In this document: in pieces, positions 17,584 through 27,107 of the stretch | Numbering within the stretch: the first letter of the stretch is position 1 | How the letters are laid out: every line of letters begins with the position of its first letter | Source of the DNA: Paraburkholderia tuberum STM678 | GTDB lineage: Bacteria; Pseudomonadota; Gammaproteobacteria; Burkholderiales; Burkholderiaceae | DNA length: 64,000 bases | Direction: 5' to 3' | NCBI RefSeq assembly: GCF_902833905.1 | Contig: NZ_CADFGP010000008.1 | Location: 1,608-65,607, forward strand | Notes under the pieces: generated by a model | What the model was told of the DNA's origin: nothing | Seen by the model: the letters and a program-made list of their open reading frames with translations, nothing else | Database searches by the model: none | Position numbers and translations under genes: made by a program

Positions 17584-18723
17584 ATGAGAGTCGGCAAACT
17601 TCGCGTTGTAGCCCCGGGCCTGGCGATCGCCGTAGTCGTCTGCGTCCTGTCGTTCACGGGTGGGGGAGCGCGACAGGCTACCGGCAGCCCGCCCGCGCCG
17701 GACCCAGCCGCCCCCACCGAGGTGCCCGTAACCCAGGTGGTCGAGCAGACCGTGCCGGTTTACCTCGAATATGTCGGCACCACGGACGCGATCCGCACCG
17801 TCACGCTTCAGGCGCAGGTGACCGGCTACCTGGCGAAGCAGGGGGTGTCCGATGGCTCGGACGTGAGCAAGGGCACACTCCTGTATGAGATCGATCCGCG
17901 CAGTTATCAGGCGGCGCTCGATCAGGCGAGGGCGCAGGCGGCAAAGGATGCGGCTGCGCTCGAATATGCCATCGCCAGCCATCGCCGCAATACGCTGATG
18001 AGCGAGACGGGCGACGTGTCGATCGATACGCTGCAGCAGTCCGCGAGCACCGAGCATCAGGACCTGGCCGCGCTCGCGGCGGATCGTGCGCTGATCGAGA
18101 CGGCGCTGCTCAATCTCGACTTTACGAAGATCCGCGCGCCGTTCTCCGGGCGTCTCAGCCTGAGTCAGGTGCATGAAGGTGCGCTCGTCAGCAGCACGGG
18201 GACCCAGCTCAACACCCTCGTGCAGCTCGACCCGATCTATGCCACCTTCAATCCGCCGGACACCGATCTCGCCACTATCCAGCGGGATCAGGCGAAGGGG
18301 ACCATCGCGGCCGAGGTCATCGTCGGTCAGGGCGCGAGCCCGCAGTACCGTGGCAGGCTCACGTTTCTCGACAACAACGTGGGGCGCAGCAGCGGCACCA
18401 TCACCGCGCGCGCGACCGTCGAGAACCCGGATCACACGTTGCTCCCGGGGCAATTCATCCGCGTGCGCCTGCACGTCGCGGACGCACCCAACACGCTGCT
18501 GGTGCCACAAGTGGCCGTCGGCTCCAACCAGCTTGGCAAATACGTCTACGTCGTCGGCGCAGACAAGCGGGTCGAGCAGCGCTACGTGACCCTCGGCTCG
18601 GACTACGGGCCACTTGTCGTGGTCAGGAAGGGCGTCGTTCGGGACGATTCGGTCGTGGTCGGCAATCTCCTCAAGCTCAGCCCCGGCATGGCCGTGAAAC
18701 CGGTTGCGGCGAAGCCTTCGTAA
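17584..18723 (+). CDS. RND periplasmic adaptor (membrane fusion protein)
   Basis: 379 residues. An N-terminal membrane anchor or signal (about 10-25) precedes a lipoyl-like half motif (LQAQVTGYLAKQGVSDGSDV), a coiled-coil hairpin (about 115-180), the second lipoyl half (IRAPFSGRLSLSQVHEGALV) and the beta-barrel domain. It joins the inner-membrane pump to the outer-membrane channel. Gene order pump-adaptor-channel differs from the more common adaptor-first order. It starts 18 nt after the pump stop. Confidence 0.93.
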   Translation: MRVGKLRVVAPGLAIAVVVCVLSFTGGGARQATGSPPAPDPAAPTEVPVTQVVEQTVPVYLEYVGTTDAIRTVTLQAQVTGYLAKQGVSDGSDVSKGTLLYEIDPRSYQAALDQARAQAAKDAAALEYAIASHRRNTLMSETGDVSIDTLQQSASTEHQDLAALAADRALIETALLNLDFTKIRAPFSGRLSLSQVHEGALVSSTGTQLNTLVQLDPIYATFNPPDTDLATIQRDQAKGTIAAEVIVGQGASPQYRGRLTFLDNNVGRSSGTITARATVENPDHTLLPGQFIRVRLHVADAPNTLLVPQVAVGSNQLGKYVYVVGADKRVEQRYVTLGSDYGPLVVVRKGVVRDDSVVVGNLLKLSPGMAVKPVAAKPS

Positions 18724-18752
18724 ACGGCCCGGAACATGAGGAGCGCGCAGCA

Positions 18753-20261
18753 ATGACATCGAACCCCGGCTTTGCGCGTCACCCCCGGGCAGCATGTTGC
18801 CGCAGCGCCGCCTGCGCGGCGCTTTCGGCGGCGACGCTGCTTGGCGGCTGCGAAGTCGGACCTGACTTCGCGCCACCCGGGCCGCCGCAGGTCAGCGGCT
18901 ATACGCGGGAGCCACTGCCGGAGCGAACCGTCGCGTCGGACGTCCACGGCGGCGAGGCGCAGCGCTTCGTGCAAGCTCTCGACATTCCGGGGCAATGGTG
19001 GACGCTATTCCACTCGGCTGCGCTAAACGCACTCGTAGAACGTGCGCTTGAGGCCAACCCGAGCCTGCAGGCGGCGCAGGCCACCCTTCGCGAGGCCAAC
19101 GAAGCGCTTTACGCAGCACAAGGGGCGCTGTTCCCGACGGTGAGTGCGGACATCTCGACTGCTCGCGAGAAGATTTCGGGCTCGCCGTTCGGGATCTCGA
19201 CCGCGGTGCCGGTCTTCAGGCTCAACAACGCCTCGGTGAGCGTCACCTACCTGCTCGATATCTGGGGCGGTACGCGCCGGCAGATCGAATCGCTCGCCGC
19301 GCAAGCCGAGTACGAACGCTTCGAACTCGAGGCGAGCTATCTGAGCTTGACGTCGAACGTCGCCACGGCCGCCGTACAGGAGGCTTCGTTGCGGGCGCAG
19401 ATTGCAGCCACAGAGGAGATCGTCGACATCGAGACGCAGCAACTCGCGGGATTGAAACGGCAATTCGCGATCGGCGCCGTCGCCAATGCGGCGGTACTCG
19501 CGCAGGCGGCCACGCTGGCGCAAACACGCGCGCAGTTGCCGCCGCTGCAAAAGCAACTGGCGCTGACCCGCAATCAGCTCACGGCCTATCTTGGCCGCTT
19601 CCCGAGTGACGAGCTGGTCGAGACGTTTGATCTCGCGTCGCTGCAGTTGCCCGACACGTTGCCGGTCAGCCTGCCGTCGACACTCGTCGAGCAGCGTCCG
19701 GACATTCGCGCGTCGAAAGCGCAACTGCACGCCGCAAGCGCAGAGATCGGCGTCGCCACCGCCAATATGTTGCCGCAACTCACGCTCAGCGCCGCCTATG
19801 GCAGCGAGACCAACGATGCGCTGTTTTCGCCGGGAAGCGCGATCTGGAACCTGGGAGCGGGACTCACGCAGCCCCTTTTCGAAGGTGGAACGTTGCTGCA
19901 CCGGCGCCGCGCCGCAATTGACGCTTTCGATGCAGCAGCGGCGCAGTATCGCAACACCGTGATCTCGGCGTTTCAGAACGTGGCTGATGCGTTGCGAGCG
20001 CTGCAATCAGATGCGGACGCAGTGGTGGCCGAGGCAGCAGCCGAGCGGGCGGCGGCCGACAGCCTCGCTGTGTCCCAGCGCGAGTTCCACGTTGGCGCGA
20101 TCAGCTATCTTGCGCTGCTCGACGCGCAGCGGACGTACCAGCAGGCCCGCATCAGCCTCGTCCAGACTCAGGCCACCCGGTATTCCGATACCGTCGCACT
20201 CTTTCAGGCTGTCGGCGGCGGATGGTGGAACCGCAGCGATGTGGTGCGTGAGCGCGGCTAA
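18753..20261 (+). CDS. Outer-membrane efflux channel lipoprotein (NodT/OprM family)
   Basis: 502 residues. A signal peptide ends in LLGGC, so Cys33 is the likely lipidation site, followed by the EVGPDFAPPGPP start common to this family. Two TolC-like repeats are visible, each with long helices and the LVEQRPDIRASKAQLHAASA motif between them. It forms the trimeric exit duct of the tripartite pump. It is the last gene of the operon, 29 nt after the adaptor. Confidence 0.93.
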   Translation: MTSNPGFARHPRAACCRSAACAALSAATLLGGCEVGPDFAPPGPPQVSGYTREPLPERTVASDVHGGEAQRFVQALDIPGQWWTLFHSAALNALVERALEANPSLQAAQATLREANEALYAAQGALFPTVSADISTAREKISGSPFGISTAVPVFRLNNASVSVTYLLDIWGGTRRQIESLAAQAEYERFELEASYLSLTSNVATAAVQEASLRAQIAATEEIVDIETQQLAGLKRQFAIGAVANAAVLAQAATLAQTRAQLPPLQKQLALTRNQLTAYLGRFPSDELVETFDLASLQLPDTLPVSLPSTLVEQRPDIRASKAQLHAASAEIGVATANMLPQLTLSAAYGSETNDALFSPGSAIWNLGAGLTQPLFEGGTLLHRRRAAIDAFDAAAAQYRNTVISAFQNVADALRALQSDADAVVAEAAAERAAADSLAVSQREFHVGAISYLALLDAQRTYQQARISLVQTQATRYSDTVALFQAVGGGWWNRSDVVRERG

Positions 20262-20617
20262 TGATCCTCATCGCGGGCATGCCCTTCCGTCGCCCGGAAC
20301 CATGCGGCACAGCCATGGTCCTGGCAAGCCATTCCGGACCGCTCGGATTGACATCCTGTCGGCCCGCAATGAGACCGTGGCAAATCTGGTTCGAGTGGTT
20401 CAGAGTGGCCGTAAGTGGAGGGTCGACCTTCTCTATAGCGGCCGTTCGCTGCCACGAAAGCCTGACGTTCTGCAACGGGGCGCCGGGTGCGTTCCAAGGC
20501 AGCGCCACCTCTCGGAAGACTGGACGCATCACCGCCGACAAAACGCAAATCGTGGCGCCCAGTGAAAGCCGAAGCAGGAACGCCATGCTCACCGCACGGC
20601 GATCCGGGAATCAAACC
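20262..20617. other. Intergenic between convergent genes, no convincing gene
   Basis: A minus-strand frame ending in this stretch begins with a hydrophobic segment but then becomes Arg/Pro-rich and runs into the channel gene. I do not regard it as real. Confidence 0.4.
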
Positions 20618-21718
20618 TCAATCGGCGTTCGTGCCATCAAACTCCACGAGTTCAACCCAGTTCGCGCCCTTGCCGACCGGATACTGTCCGATCGCACTCA
20701 GCTTGCCAGTCTTGCGATCGATGTTGTAAACGCTAAGGCTCGTCGATAATTGCCCGACAGCCAGCAAGTACTTGCCGGACGGATCGATATTGAATCCACG
20801 CGGTTGCTTTTCCGTCTGGTACGTACCGATACGCGTCAGCTTGCCAGAGGCAGCGTTCACCTTGTACGCCGCGAGCGTGCTCGATGTGCGCTCCGATGCA
20901 AACAGGAATCGCCCGTCCGGGGTCAGGTGGAGATCGGCCCCCCATGGCTTGTCGCCGGAGAAATCGGGCGGCAGGATCGAGACTGTTTCGACCGGCTTGA
21001 CGGTGTCGCGGGTGCTATCGAAGGCGAGTACGTGCAGCTTGCCGTCGAGTTCATCGATCAGGTACGTGAAGCGATGATCCGGCGAGAATACGAAGTGACG
21101 TGGTCCCGATTTCGGCGGCAACGAATAGGCGGGCGCGGTGTCCTCGGTCAACTGCCCATTCGAGGCGTCGAACTTGAGACGGAGCCAGGCATCCGCGCCG
21201 AGAACCGACGCGAATACGAAACGGTTGTCCGGAGCGTTGCGGATCGCATGAGCCATCGGGCCGGTCTTGACGGTCTGCTGTACGTTGCCGACCACACCAT
21301 CCGCGCCGATCTGGTTCACCGCCAGAAGGTTGCCGCCATATGACGCGGAAAAGAGGTAACGGCCGTTTGCGTCCGTCGAGATATACGCCATGCTATCCGC
21401 AAGCGGCGCCCTGCCGAGTTCGATCAGCCGGCCATCGAGCGGATTGACCGCAAAGCTCACCACGCGATAAGGCTTCGAACGCAGTCCTGCGTAGAGCCGA
21501 AGGTGATCCGGCGAAAACGCCATCGGCATCACCGTTGCACCGACAGACACAGTCTCCACGGGCGCAAGCGAGCCGTTCGACTTGTCGAGACTGAAAACCG
21601 AGATATTCTGACTATCTGCATTCGATACATATGCGTACGTCGCGGCCTGTGACATGCAGGAGAGGGAAGCACCGGCAATCAGAATTGCGGTGGCGCCCAG
21701 CACGCCTTTAACGTTCAT
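20618..21718 (-). CDS. Exported lactonase-like beta-propeller protein
   Basis: 366 residues. The ATG at 21718 is chosen over 21724 because GGGG lies seven bases upstream. A signal peptide ends near SQAA, so the protein is probably periplasmic. The rest is a seven-bladed propeller of the 6-phosphogluconolactonase (YbhE/Pgl) type with repeats such as YAYVSNADSQNISVF and GPRHFVFSPD. Cytoplasmic Pgl hydrolyses 6-phosphogluconolactone, but the export signal argues for another lactone or a binding role. It stands alone on the minus strand. Confidence 0.82.
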   Translation of the reverse strand: MNVKGVLGATAILIAGASLSCMSQAATYAYVSNADSQNISVFSLDKSNGSLAPVETVSVGATVMPMAFSPDHLRLYAGLRSKPYRVVSFAVNPLDGRLIELGRAPLADSMAYISTDANGRYLFSASYGGNLLAVNQIGADGVVGNVQQTVKTGPMAHAIRNAPDNRFVFASVLGADAWLRLKFDASNGQLTEDTAPAYSLPPKSGPRHFVFSPDHRFTYLIDELDGKLHVLAFDSTRDTVKPVETVSILPPDFSGDKPWGADLHLTPDGRFLFASERTSSTLAAYKVNAASGKLTRIGTYQTEKQPRGFNIDPSGKYLLAVGQLSTSLSVYNIDRKTGKLSAIGQYPVGKGANWVELVEFDGTNAD

Positions 21719-21790
21719 ATTCATACCCCAGTTAGAAATGATTTAGATTGTCTGAATCGACCAGCGCTTTGCGTCGGTCAATCGGAGCTT

Positions 21791-23347
21791 CTATTGCGCG
21801 GCGAGGCGGAATGCCGAGACTGCATCCGTCATTGACTGCGCCTGCTGTTCGAGCGCGCTCGCGGCAGCGGCGGCTTCTTCGACGAGTGCCGCATTCTGTT
21901 GAGTCACCTGGTCCATCTGCGTAACCGCCTGGCCGACCTGTTCGATGCCCGTGCTCTGCTCGATCGTTGCTGCCTTGATTTCATTCATGATGGTGGCCAC
22001 GCCGCGCACGGCGCTAACAATCTGCTTCATCGACTGACCCGCCTGCGCGACCAGGCTATTGCCGTTAGCCACGTCCTCGACCGAGGCGCCGATCAAGGTC
22101 TTGATCTCTCGGGCGGCGTCCGCGCTGCGCAGAGCTAGACTGCGAACTTCGCTTGCGACCACGGCGAAGCCGCGTCCCTGCTCACCGGCCCGTGCCGATT
22201 CGACCGCCGCATTCAGCGCAAGGATATTGGTCTGAAATGCGATGCTGTCGATCATCCCGGTGATCTCGGCGATCCTCCGCGAACTCTGGCTGATTGAATT
22301 CATTGTCTCGATGGCGCGCTCGACCACTTCGCCGCCCTGCTCGGCGACATCGGCTGCGCTCGAAGCCTGTGCACTTGCCTGCTGCGCGTTATCCGCGTTC
22401 TGTTTGACGGTGGACGTCAATTGCTCCATGCTGGCCGCGGTTTCTTCCAGTGCCGCTGATTGCTGCTCTGTGCGGCTCGACAGATCCACATTGCCCGCGG
22501 CAATCTCGCGCGCGCCGCCGTAAATGGCCTCGCAATTGTTGCGCACGTTCGCCACTGTCCGAGCCAAACCACGCTGCATCCGCTGCATCGCCGCGAATAG
22601 CTGACCGATCTCGTTGCCGCTCGCCTCGGGGATGCGCGCTGTCAGATCATTCGCCGCGATTCGGTCGAGCAGATTGGCGGCGTCGTTCAGCGGAGTCGTC
22701 ACGATGCGCCGCAGCGCGAAATGCGCAGCGACGATCAGGACCAGCGCCGCGCTCACTCCGAAAATGACCAGGCTGACGACCCACGTATATTCGCGATCGA
22801 GCTGCGCGATGGCATCGTTCGACAACCTGTTAGCCATGCTCTGGAATTTCTCGACATTCACCGAATACGCCACACCGGTTGACGTAATGTCGTGATCGTT
22901 GATAGCGGCGTAGGCGTTCGTATCGCCGGCACGCAGAGCATCGGAGGCTTTCTTCAGAATCGCGGCGAGGTTGACTGACGATTCGATCAACTGCTGCTTC
23001 AACCCGTCGTCCTGGCCACGAAAAACGGCGGCGCTTCGAAACGACTCGGTTTCCGCAGCCGCCCGGTTCATCGTCGTTTCGGCGCTCTTCAATGCCGAGT
23101 CTCGCGTCGTCTCGTCGTTGCGCTCCTTTAGAGCTGAGTAGGCTCGTGTCAACGCGGCTCGAGTGCGTGTGGAGTCCTTGTATGCGTCGTTGACGAGAAT
23201 TTCCTGCGTCGCAATCTGATGGATGCGGTTGAGATTGGCGTTCGCGCGGCTGAGCGTGGCGACACCGATCACGCCGCCCAGCAAAATCATCGCCGCAAAG
23301 ATCAGGAAGACAGTCAGGAGACTATTTCGAACCGATACGTTTCTCAT
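21791..23347 (-). CDS. Methyl-accepting chemotaxis protein
   Basis: 518 residues. A first membrane helix (about 10-30), a helical periplasmic sensor (four-helix-bundle type, about 35-185), a second membrane helix (about 190-212), a HAMP domain and a cytoplasmic signalling domain follow in order. The hairpin tip reads IDSIAFQTNILALNAAVE, the signature of chemoreceptors. There is no C-terminal CheR-binding pentapeptide. The ATG at 23347 begins just before the first membrane helix. No other chemotaxis gene is nearby, so the ligand is unknown. Confidence 0.93.
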   Translation of the reverse strand: MRNVSVRNSLLTVFLIFAAMILLGGVIGVATLSRANANLNRIHQIATQEILVNDAYKDSTRTRAALTRAYSALKERNDETTRDSALKSAETTMNRAAAETESFRSAAVFRGQDDGLKQQLIESSVNLAAILKKASDALRAGDTNAYAAINDHDITSTGVAYSVNVEKFQSMANRLSNDAIAQLDREYTWVVSLVIFGVSAALVLIVAAHFALRRIVTTPLNDAANLLDRIAANDLTARIPEASGNEIGQLFAAMQRMQRGLARTVANVRNNCEAIYGGAREIAAGNVDLSSRTEQQSAALEETAASMEQLTSTVKQNADNAQQASAQASSAADVAEQGGEVVERAIETMNSISQSSRRIAEITGMIDSIAFQTNILALNAAVESARAGEQGRGFAVVASEVRSLALRSADAAREIKTLIGASVEDVANGNSLVAQAGQSMKQIVSAVRGVATIMNEIKAATIEQSTGIEQVGQAVTQMDQVTQQNAALVEEAAAAASALEQQAQSMTDAVSAFRLAAQ

Positions 23348-23840
23348 GCCGCTTTTCAACCCGGTGTTGTACGATGACCTCTTTATCGGCAGATTCCGCG
23401 ATCTCTTTAGAAAATGGGCATGCAGATAGGCTTTATGCCGGGACATCAGACTTCTGGTGGGGCGCTTCAAGGGTCTTCGTTGCCCCCGTGCGGCGCTTTG
23501 ACCAGCGGACCGATGACAGTGCGACCCTCCGCGTGACACCTTGAAACCCGCTCGCCCGGGTATTGGGAGGATTGACAGGCTCAGACATGGGAAAACTTCT
23601 TCAGATACCGTCTTCGGCTAACGTATGCAGTTCGTGGGAAACTGCGATGGCGACAGTCAGATACTCGTTCTCTCGTACCTGCGCAATTGCTACGCCTGAT
23701 TCGCCTCGCCAAATCGACGCGAAGGGTTGCCCTGCCAATACAGGTAGCCTGTAAGCCGAGATGCGCCGTATCCCTTCGCCACTCGGCGCGCTTTTCAGCC
23801 CACCATTTAGCGCTTATCGAATCAGGATTTCATAGCCGAC
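23348..23840. other. Intergenic between divergent genes, no gene seen
   Basis: Nearly 500 bases without a convincing frame. It must hold the chemoreceptor promoter and the BON gene promoter, but no clear hexamer pair is visible. Confidence 0.4.
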
Positions 23841-24185
23841 ATGCGAAACGCGCCATACATCAAAAGCCGATTGCTGATCGTCGCGGCGTTCGCATTGCCA
23901 GCGTTCGTGTTCACCAGCGGCTGTAAATCCACGGTGACGCCGCCCTTGACAGCGCCGGGGAAGATCGCCGCTGACGACGCTGCGCTCGCCGCCCGGGTGA
24001 AGCAGGCGCTCGTCGCGAACCCGGAACTGAGATCCTTGCCGATGAGCGTCGCGACGTATCGAGGCGTCGTGCAGTTGTCAGGATACGTGGATTCGGAGGC
24101 ACAGATTCAGAAAGCGCTTGCCGTGACGCGCGGCGTGCCGGGGGTGCAATCCGTGAGCAACGATCTGCACCTCAGGCCGCAATGA
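23841..24185 (+). CDS. BON-domain lipoprotein
   Basis: 114 residues. The signal peptide ends FTSGC, so Cys28 may be lipidated, although Thr at -3 is less usual. A single BON domain follows (VKQALVANPELRSLPMSVATY, then GVVQLSGYVDSEAQ and the closing VPGVQSVSNDL). BON proteins such as OsmY bind phospholipid and help keep the envelope stable under stress. It is a lone gene. Confidence 0.88.
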   Translation: MRNAPYIKSRLLIVAAFALPAFVFTSGCKSTVTPPLTAPGKIAADDAALAARVKQALVANPELRSLPMSVATYRGVVQLSGYVDSEAQIQKALAVTRGVPGVQSVSNDLHLRPQ

Positions 24186-24456
24186 CGCGCGTTTGCCGGA
24201 AAGCAGATGAACCAAGGCGCGGACGACCTGGACGAACATCGACAGATCGTTCGGATCGAGCGCGATATTTATCCAGGGCCGAGCAAAGGGGCGATTGGCA
24301 TGAACCGCAATTCGACGGCCATGCCAGTGCCAGACAGGTGCCGTTTCCTGTAACGCGGGTCAAATTCGGCCCCGCTAAGTTACCAGAAGATTTGGCCAGG
24401 AAAGCACAGCGGAAAGTGACGCTTTGCTGCCCGACGTACCCCGCCCGATACGGTGG

Positions 24457-25275
24457 CTATTGCTGGACCAGATCGTACGCCGCAAGCGCCGCAATCTGCG
24501 TCACGCCACCGTCCACGGGTAAGCACGTACCGGTAATGAATCGCGATTCGTCGCTGGCGAGAAACAGCGCGGCGGCCGCGACGTCCCATGCATCTCCCTC
24601 CAATGGGAGGGGCGCGATCTTGCGGCGACGTTCGCGAGCCTTATCGTCAAGCATGCTTTCCACCATTGGCGTAAGAATATGCCCCGGAGCAATCGCGTTG
24701 GCACGAACTTGATCGCGGCCGTACATCACCGCGAGTTCACGCGTAAAGCCGACCATTCCCGCCTTTGACGAGCCATACGCGGCCGACCCGTGGCTGCGGA
24801 TGCCTGCGATTGAACCGATGTTGACGATGGCCCCGCCCCCGCGCGCCACGATCTTCGGCACCGCACTTCGGCTCATCAAGAACGCACTTTTCAGATTGAC
24901 GTCGATCACACGGTCCCAGGACGCTTCGTCGACGTCCTGCAATCGCCCCGGCGCGCCCGAGATACCGACGTTGTTGATGAGAATGTCCAGGCCTCCATAC
25001 CGCTGAACGGTCTCTTCGACAATGCGCGCACAGACAGCGCCGTCCGTGATATCGCCGGTCGATACGAACGCTCGGCCGCCCGCTTCCGTGATCAGCGCGA
25101 GCGTTTCCGCCGCCCGCTCGTACTGCTGATCGACGAGGCAGACGGACGCGCCCTCCGCCGCAAAAAGACAGGCAATGGCCTTGCCCGTGCCAAAACCCCG
25201 ACCGAGCGATCCTGCGCCGGTCACGATCGCGATCTTGCCGCTTAAACGTTGATGAAAGATTTTCGGAACAGGCAT
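24457..25275 (-). CDS. Short-chain dehydrogenase/reductase
   Basis: 272 residues from the ATG at 25275. The cofactor-binding loop TGAGSLGRGFGTG is followed by NNVG and the catalytic tyrosine and lysine in YGSSKAG, with the C-terminal DGGVTQ end typical of classical SDRs. It probably oxidises or reduces a hydroxy/keto intermediate with NAD(P). First gene of the catabolic island. A long perfect palindrome lies 112 bp upstream of its start. Confidence 0.88.
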   Translation of the reverse strand: MPVPKIFHQRLSGKIAIVTGAGSLGRGFGTGKAIACLFAAEGASVCLVDQQYERAAETLALITEAGGRAFVSTGDITDGAVCARIVEETVQRYGGLDILINNVGISGAPGRLQDVDEASWDRVIDVNLKSAFLMSRSAVPKIVARGGGAIVNIGSIAGIRSHGSAAYGSSKAGMVGFTRELAVMYGRDQVRANAIAPGHILTPMVESMLDDKARERRRKIAPLPLEGDAWDVAAAALFLASDESRFITGTCLPVDGGVTQIAALAAYDLVQQ

Positions 25276-25386
25276 GCCGTAATCGGTTGATGAAAGTCCA
25301 CTGTCATCTTGAACGTTCGAGCGAGCACCTGCACGTTCAAGCCATAACTCGCCAGGAGGCTGCCGATGGTCGAGCTTAGTCTCGCG

Positions 25387-25423
25387 AGGCCAATAATGCA
25401 ACATATGGTTGCATTATTGGCCT
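25387..25423. repeat. Perfect 16-bp inverted repeat
   Basis: AGGCCAATAATGCAAC pairs exactly with GTTGCATTATTGGCCT across the five bases ATATG. It sits 4 bp beyond the stop of the kinase gene and upstream of the SDR. There is no T run, so it is not a standard terminator. It could be an operator or an mRNA structure. Confidence 0.75.
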
Positions 25424-25426
25424 GGA

Positions 25427-26488
25427 TCATGTCGATTCGCGCACCGTGCCGTGATCCAACAATGCCGCGCCAAAGCGTGCCGCATACGCGGTGTTCACTG
25501 CTTCGGTCTGGAAGCGGGTTTCGTTAATCGCAAAGATGAAGTATCCATACGCGAGATCGCGTCGATAGTCGTTCCACGCTTCGTCGAAATCGGGCGCCTC
25601 GACCCCGCCAATCGCCAGCTGCGAAAGATAGTGTTCGAGCAGCGACCGCTCCCATGAGCGACGGTCCTCGATATCGAGTGCGCACCCTATGTGATAGGCA
25701 ACCTCGAGGCTCCAAGGCGCCCGACTGACCTGGGCATCGAAAAAACCTGGCGTCCCGTCAGCTTCGACGTACAGATTTCCCAGATGCGTATCGCCGTGAA
25801 TAAGGCATACCGGTTTGCTCTTATGTTCGCGCGCAATGCGCGCGAGAGATGCCATCATCCAGTCCCGATCGTGCAGATACCGGCTTACTGCCGCTCCTCT
25901 CGGCAGCGATATGTAGTGGGCCCAGACGTCCGGTTCGAGGTATCGGTTCTGGTATTCCAGCGACCAGTCCGAAAAGCGCTCTCCCACCCATTCGAGCCGA
26001 CCGCCCTTGTCGAACTCCCGGCTGTTCCATGTTTGCGCGTGATAGCGCGCCATCGCACTCAACCGTAGGGCGACTTGTTCGTAGCCCTGCGATTGCTGGG
26101 CACGGCAAAACTGAACGTTACGCTCGCTCAGGTCTTCCATCACGACGACCGATTGCCAGGCGTCAGGATCCGTGCCTGCAAAAAAGCATCTAGGCGCGTT
26201 CATGTTGATGAACGGTAGAACGTCGCGATAAAACCGCATTTCGTTGCGATACATGTCTCTCATCGAAGGACTGTGATCCTCGAAACCGCCCTTGACGATC
26301 ATGCGCGCCGGCAGCGCCATTGCCTGTCCCGCCTCGTTGTACTCGAGTGCGACGCGTACCTTGGTCGACGTACCCGGCAATACCTCCACGTGCCGGCACG
26401 AAGTTACTTCGGCGCCGGGAAAGCGGAACGCGATCGCGGAGCTTAGCCACTTTGCGGTCACTTCCTCAACAGCGACAGGCAACGCCAT
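25427..26488 (-). CDS. APH-family phosphotransferase
   Basis: 353 residues from the ATG at 26488, with a moderate GGTAAG upstream. The catalytic loop HGDTHLGN and the metal-binding FFDAQ (in place of the usual D-F-G-like IDW/FDW) mark an aminoglycoside-phosphotransferase-like kinase fold. Members found in catabolic clusters resemble the kinase part of ACAD10/11, which phosphorylates 4-hydroxyacyl-CoA. Whether that applies here is inference. It is divergent from the MarR gene with only 42 bp between them. Confidence 0.82.
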   Translation of the reverse strand: MALPVAVEEVTAKWLSSAIAFRFPGAEVTSCRHVEVLPGTSTKVRVALEYNEAGQAMALPARMIVKGGFEDHSPSMRDMYRNEMRFYRDVLPFINMNAPRCFFAGTDPDAWQSVVVMEDLSERNVQFCRAQQSQGYEQVALRLSAMARYHAQTWNSREFDKGGRLEWVGERFSDWSLEYQNRYLEPDVWAHYISLPRGAAVSRYLHDRDWMMASLARIAREHKSKPVCLIHGDTHLGNLYVEADGTPGFFDAQVSRAPWSLEVAYHIGCALDIEDRRSWERSLLEHYLSQLAIGGVEAPDFDEAWNDYRRDLAYGYFIFAINETRFQTEAVNTAYAARFGAALLDHGTVREST

Positions 26489-26530
26489 GTCACTTACCAC
26501 ACCAGATTCCGACAAGGTTCCTCCCGAAGA

Positions 26531-27031
26531 TTGCAAACAAAAAGACGCATGCGCATCGTCGCGCATACCTGCTCCCCGTCGCAACATGGGGAAAACCACA
26601 CCTCGCCTATCGTTGCATATTTTGAATGCCGTGCATATAGTTGCTTGCAAATGCAGCTACTTTTTTGGCAGGAAATCGACGAAAAGCTCGCTGCGAGCGA
26701 GCTTTCAGCAATACAGTGGGGAATCCTGAAAGCACTGTACGACGGACGTGCTCGCACACCTACCGCCTTGTGCCGGGTGCTGCTCGCTGACAGCAGCATC
26801 ATGACCCGCAAGCTCGATTCGCTTGAAAAAAGAGGATTGATTGAACGAATTCGCAGCACTTCCGACCGACGCTGTGTCGAGCTCACATTGACTGCGAACG
26901 GCCGCCAGTTGTTGCGCGGAACCCTGCCGCACATCGTCGATGCAAGCAATCGGCAGCTTCGCGGCTTCACGGTCGAAGAAGTCCGAACCGTCAAACATTT
27001 ACTCGATCGGATGATCGTCAATCTGAGCTGA
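26531..27031 (+). CDS. MarR-family transcriptional regulator
   Basis: The winged-helix core is clear: LSAIQWGILKALYDG, SSIMTRKLDSLEKRGLI (recognition helix) and STSDRRCVELTLTANGR (wing). The start is uncertain: 26531, 26549 or 26651 are all possible. The segment SPIVAYFECRAYSCLQ looks like the first dimerisation helix, which favours an upstream start. Position between a divergent kinase gene and the luxC operon suggests it controls one or both. Confidence 0.85.
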   Translation: MQTKRRMRIVAHTCSPSQHGENHTSPIVAYFECRAYSCLQMQLLFWQEIDEKLAASELSAIQWGILKALYDGRARTPTALCRVLLADSSIMTRKLDSLEKRGLIERIRSTSDRRCVELTLTANGRQLLRGTLPHIVDASNRQLRGFTVEEVRTVKHLLDRMIVNLS

Positions 27032-27107
27032 CTAGCGATAGCAAGCTCGGAATGGACCAGCGTCTGCGCCCCAGGTCAACGCGTATCGATATTTGAAAGG
27101 AGCTTTT

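Noticed and set aside
20152..20614. Minus-strand frame starting with a hydrophobic segment, possibly a signal peptide
   Set aside because: After about 30 residues it becomes Arg/Pro-rich and overlaps the outer-membrane channel gene; no start signal.
26581..26660. Copies of GTTGCAT-like half-sites near the MarR start, which at first suggested the MarR protein binds the palindrome at 25387
   Set aside because: The likely start of the MarR gene is upstream, so these lie in coding sequence, and they do not form a clear inverted repeat.
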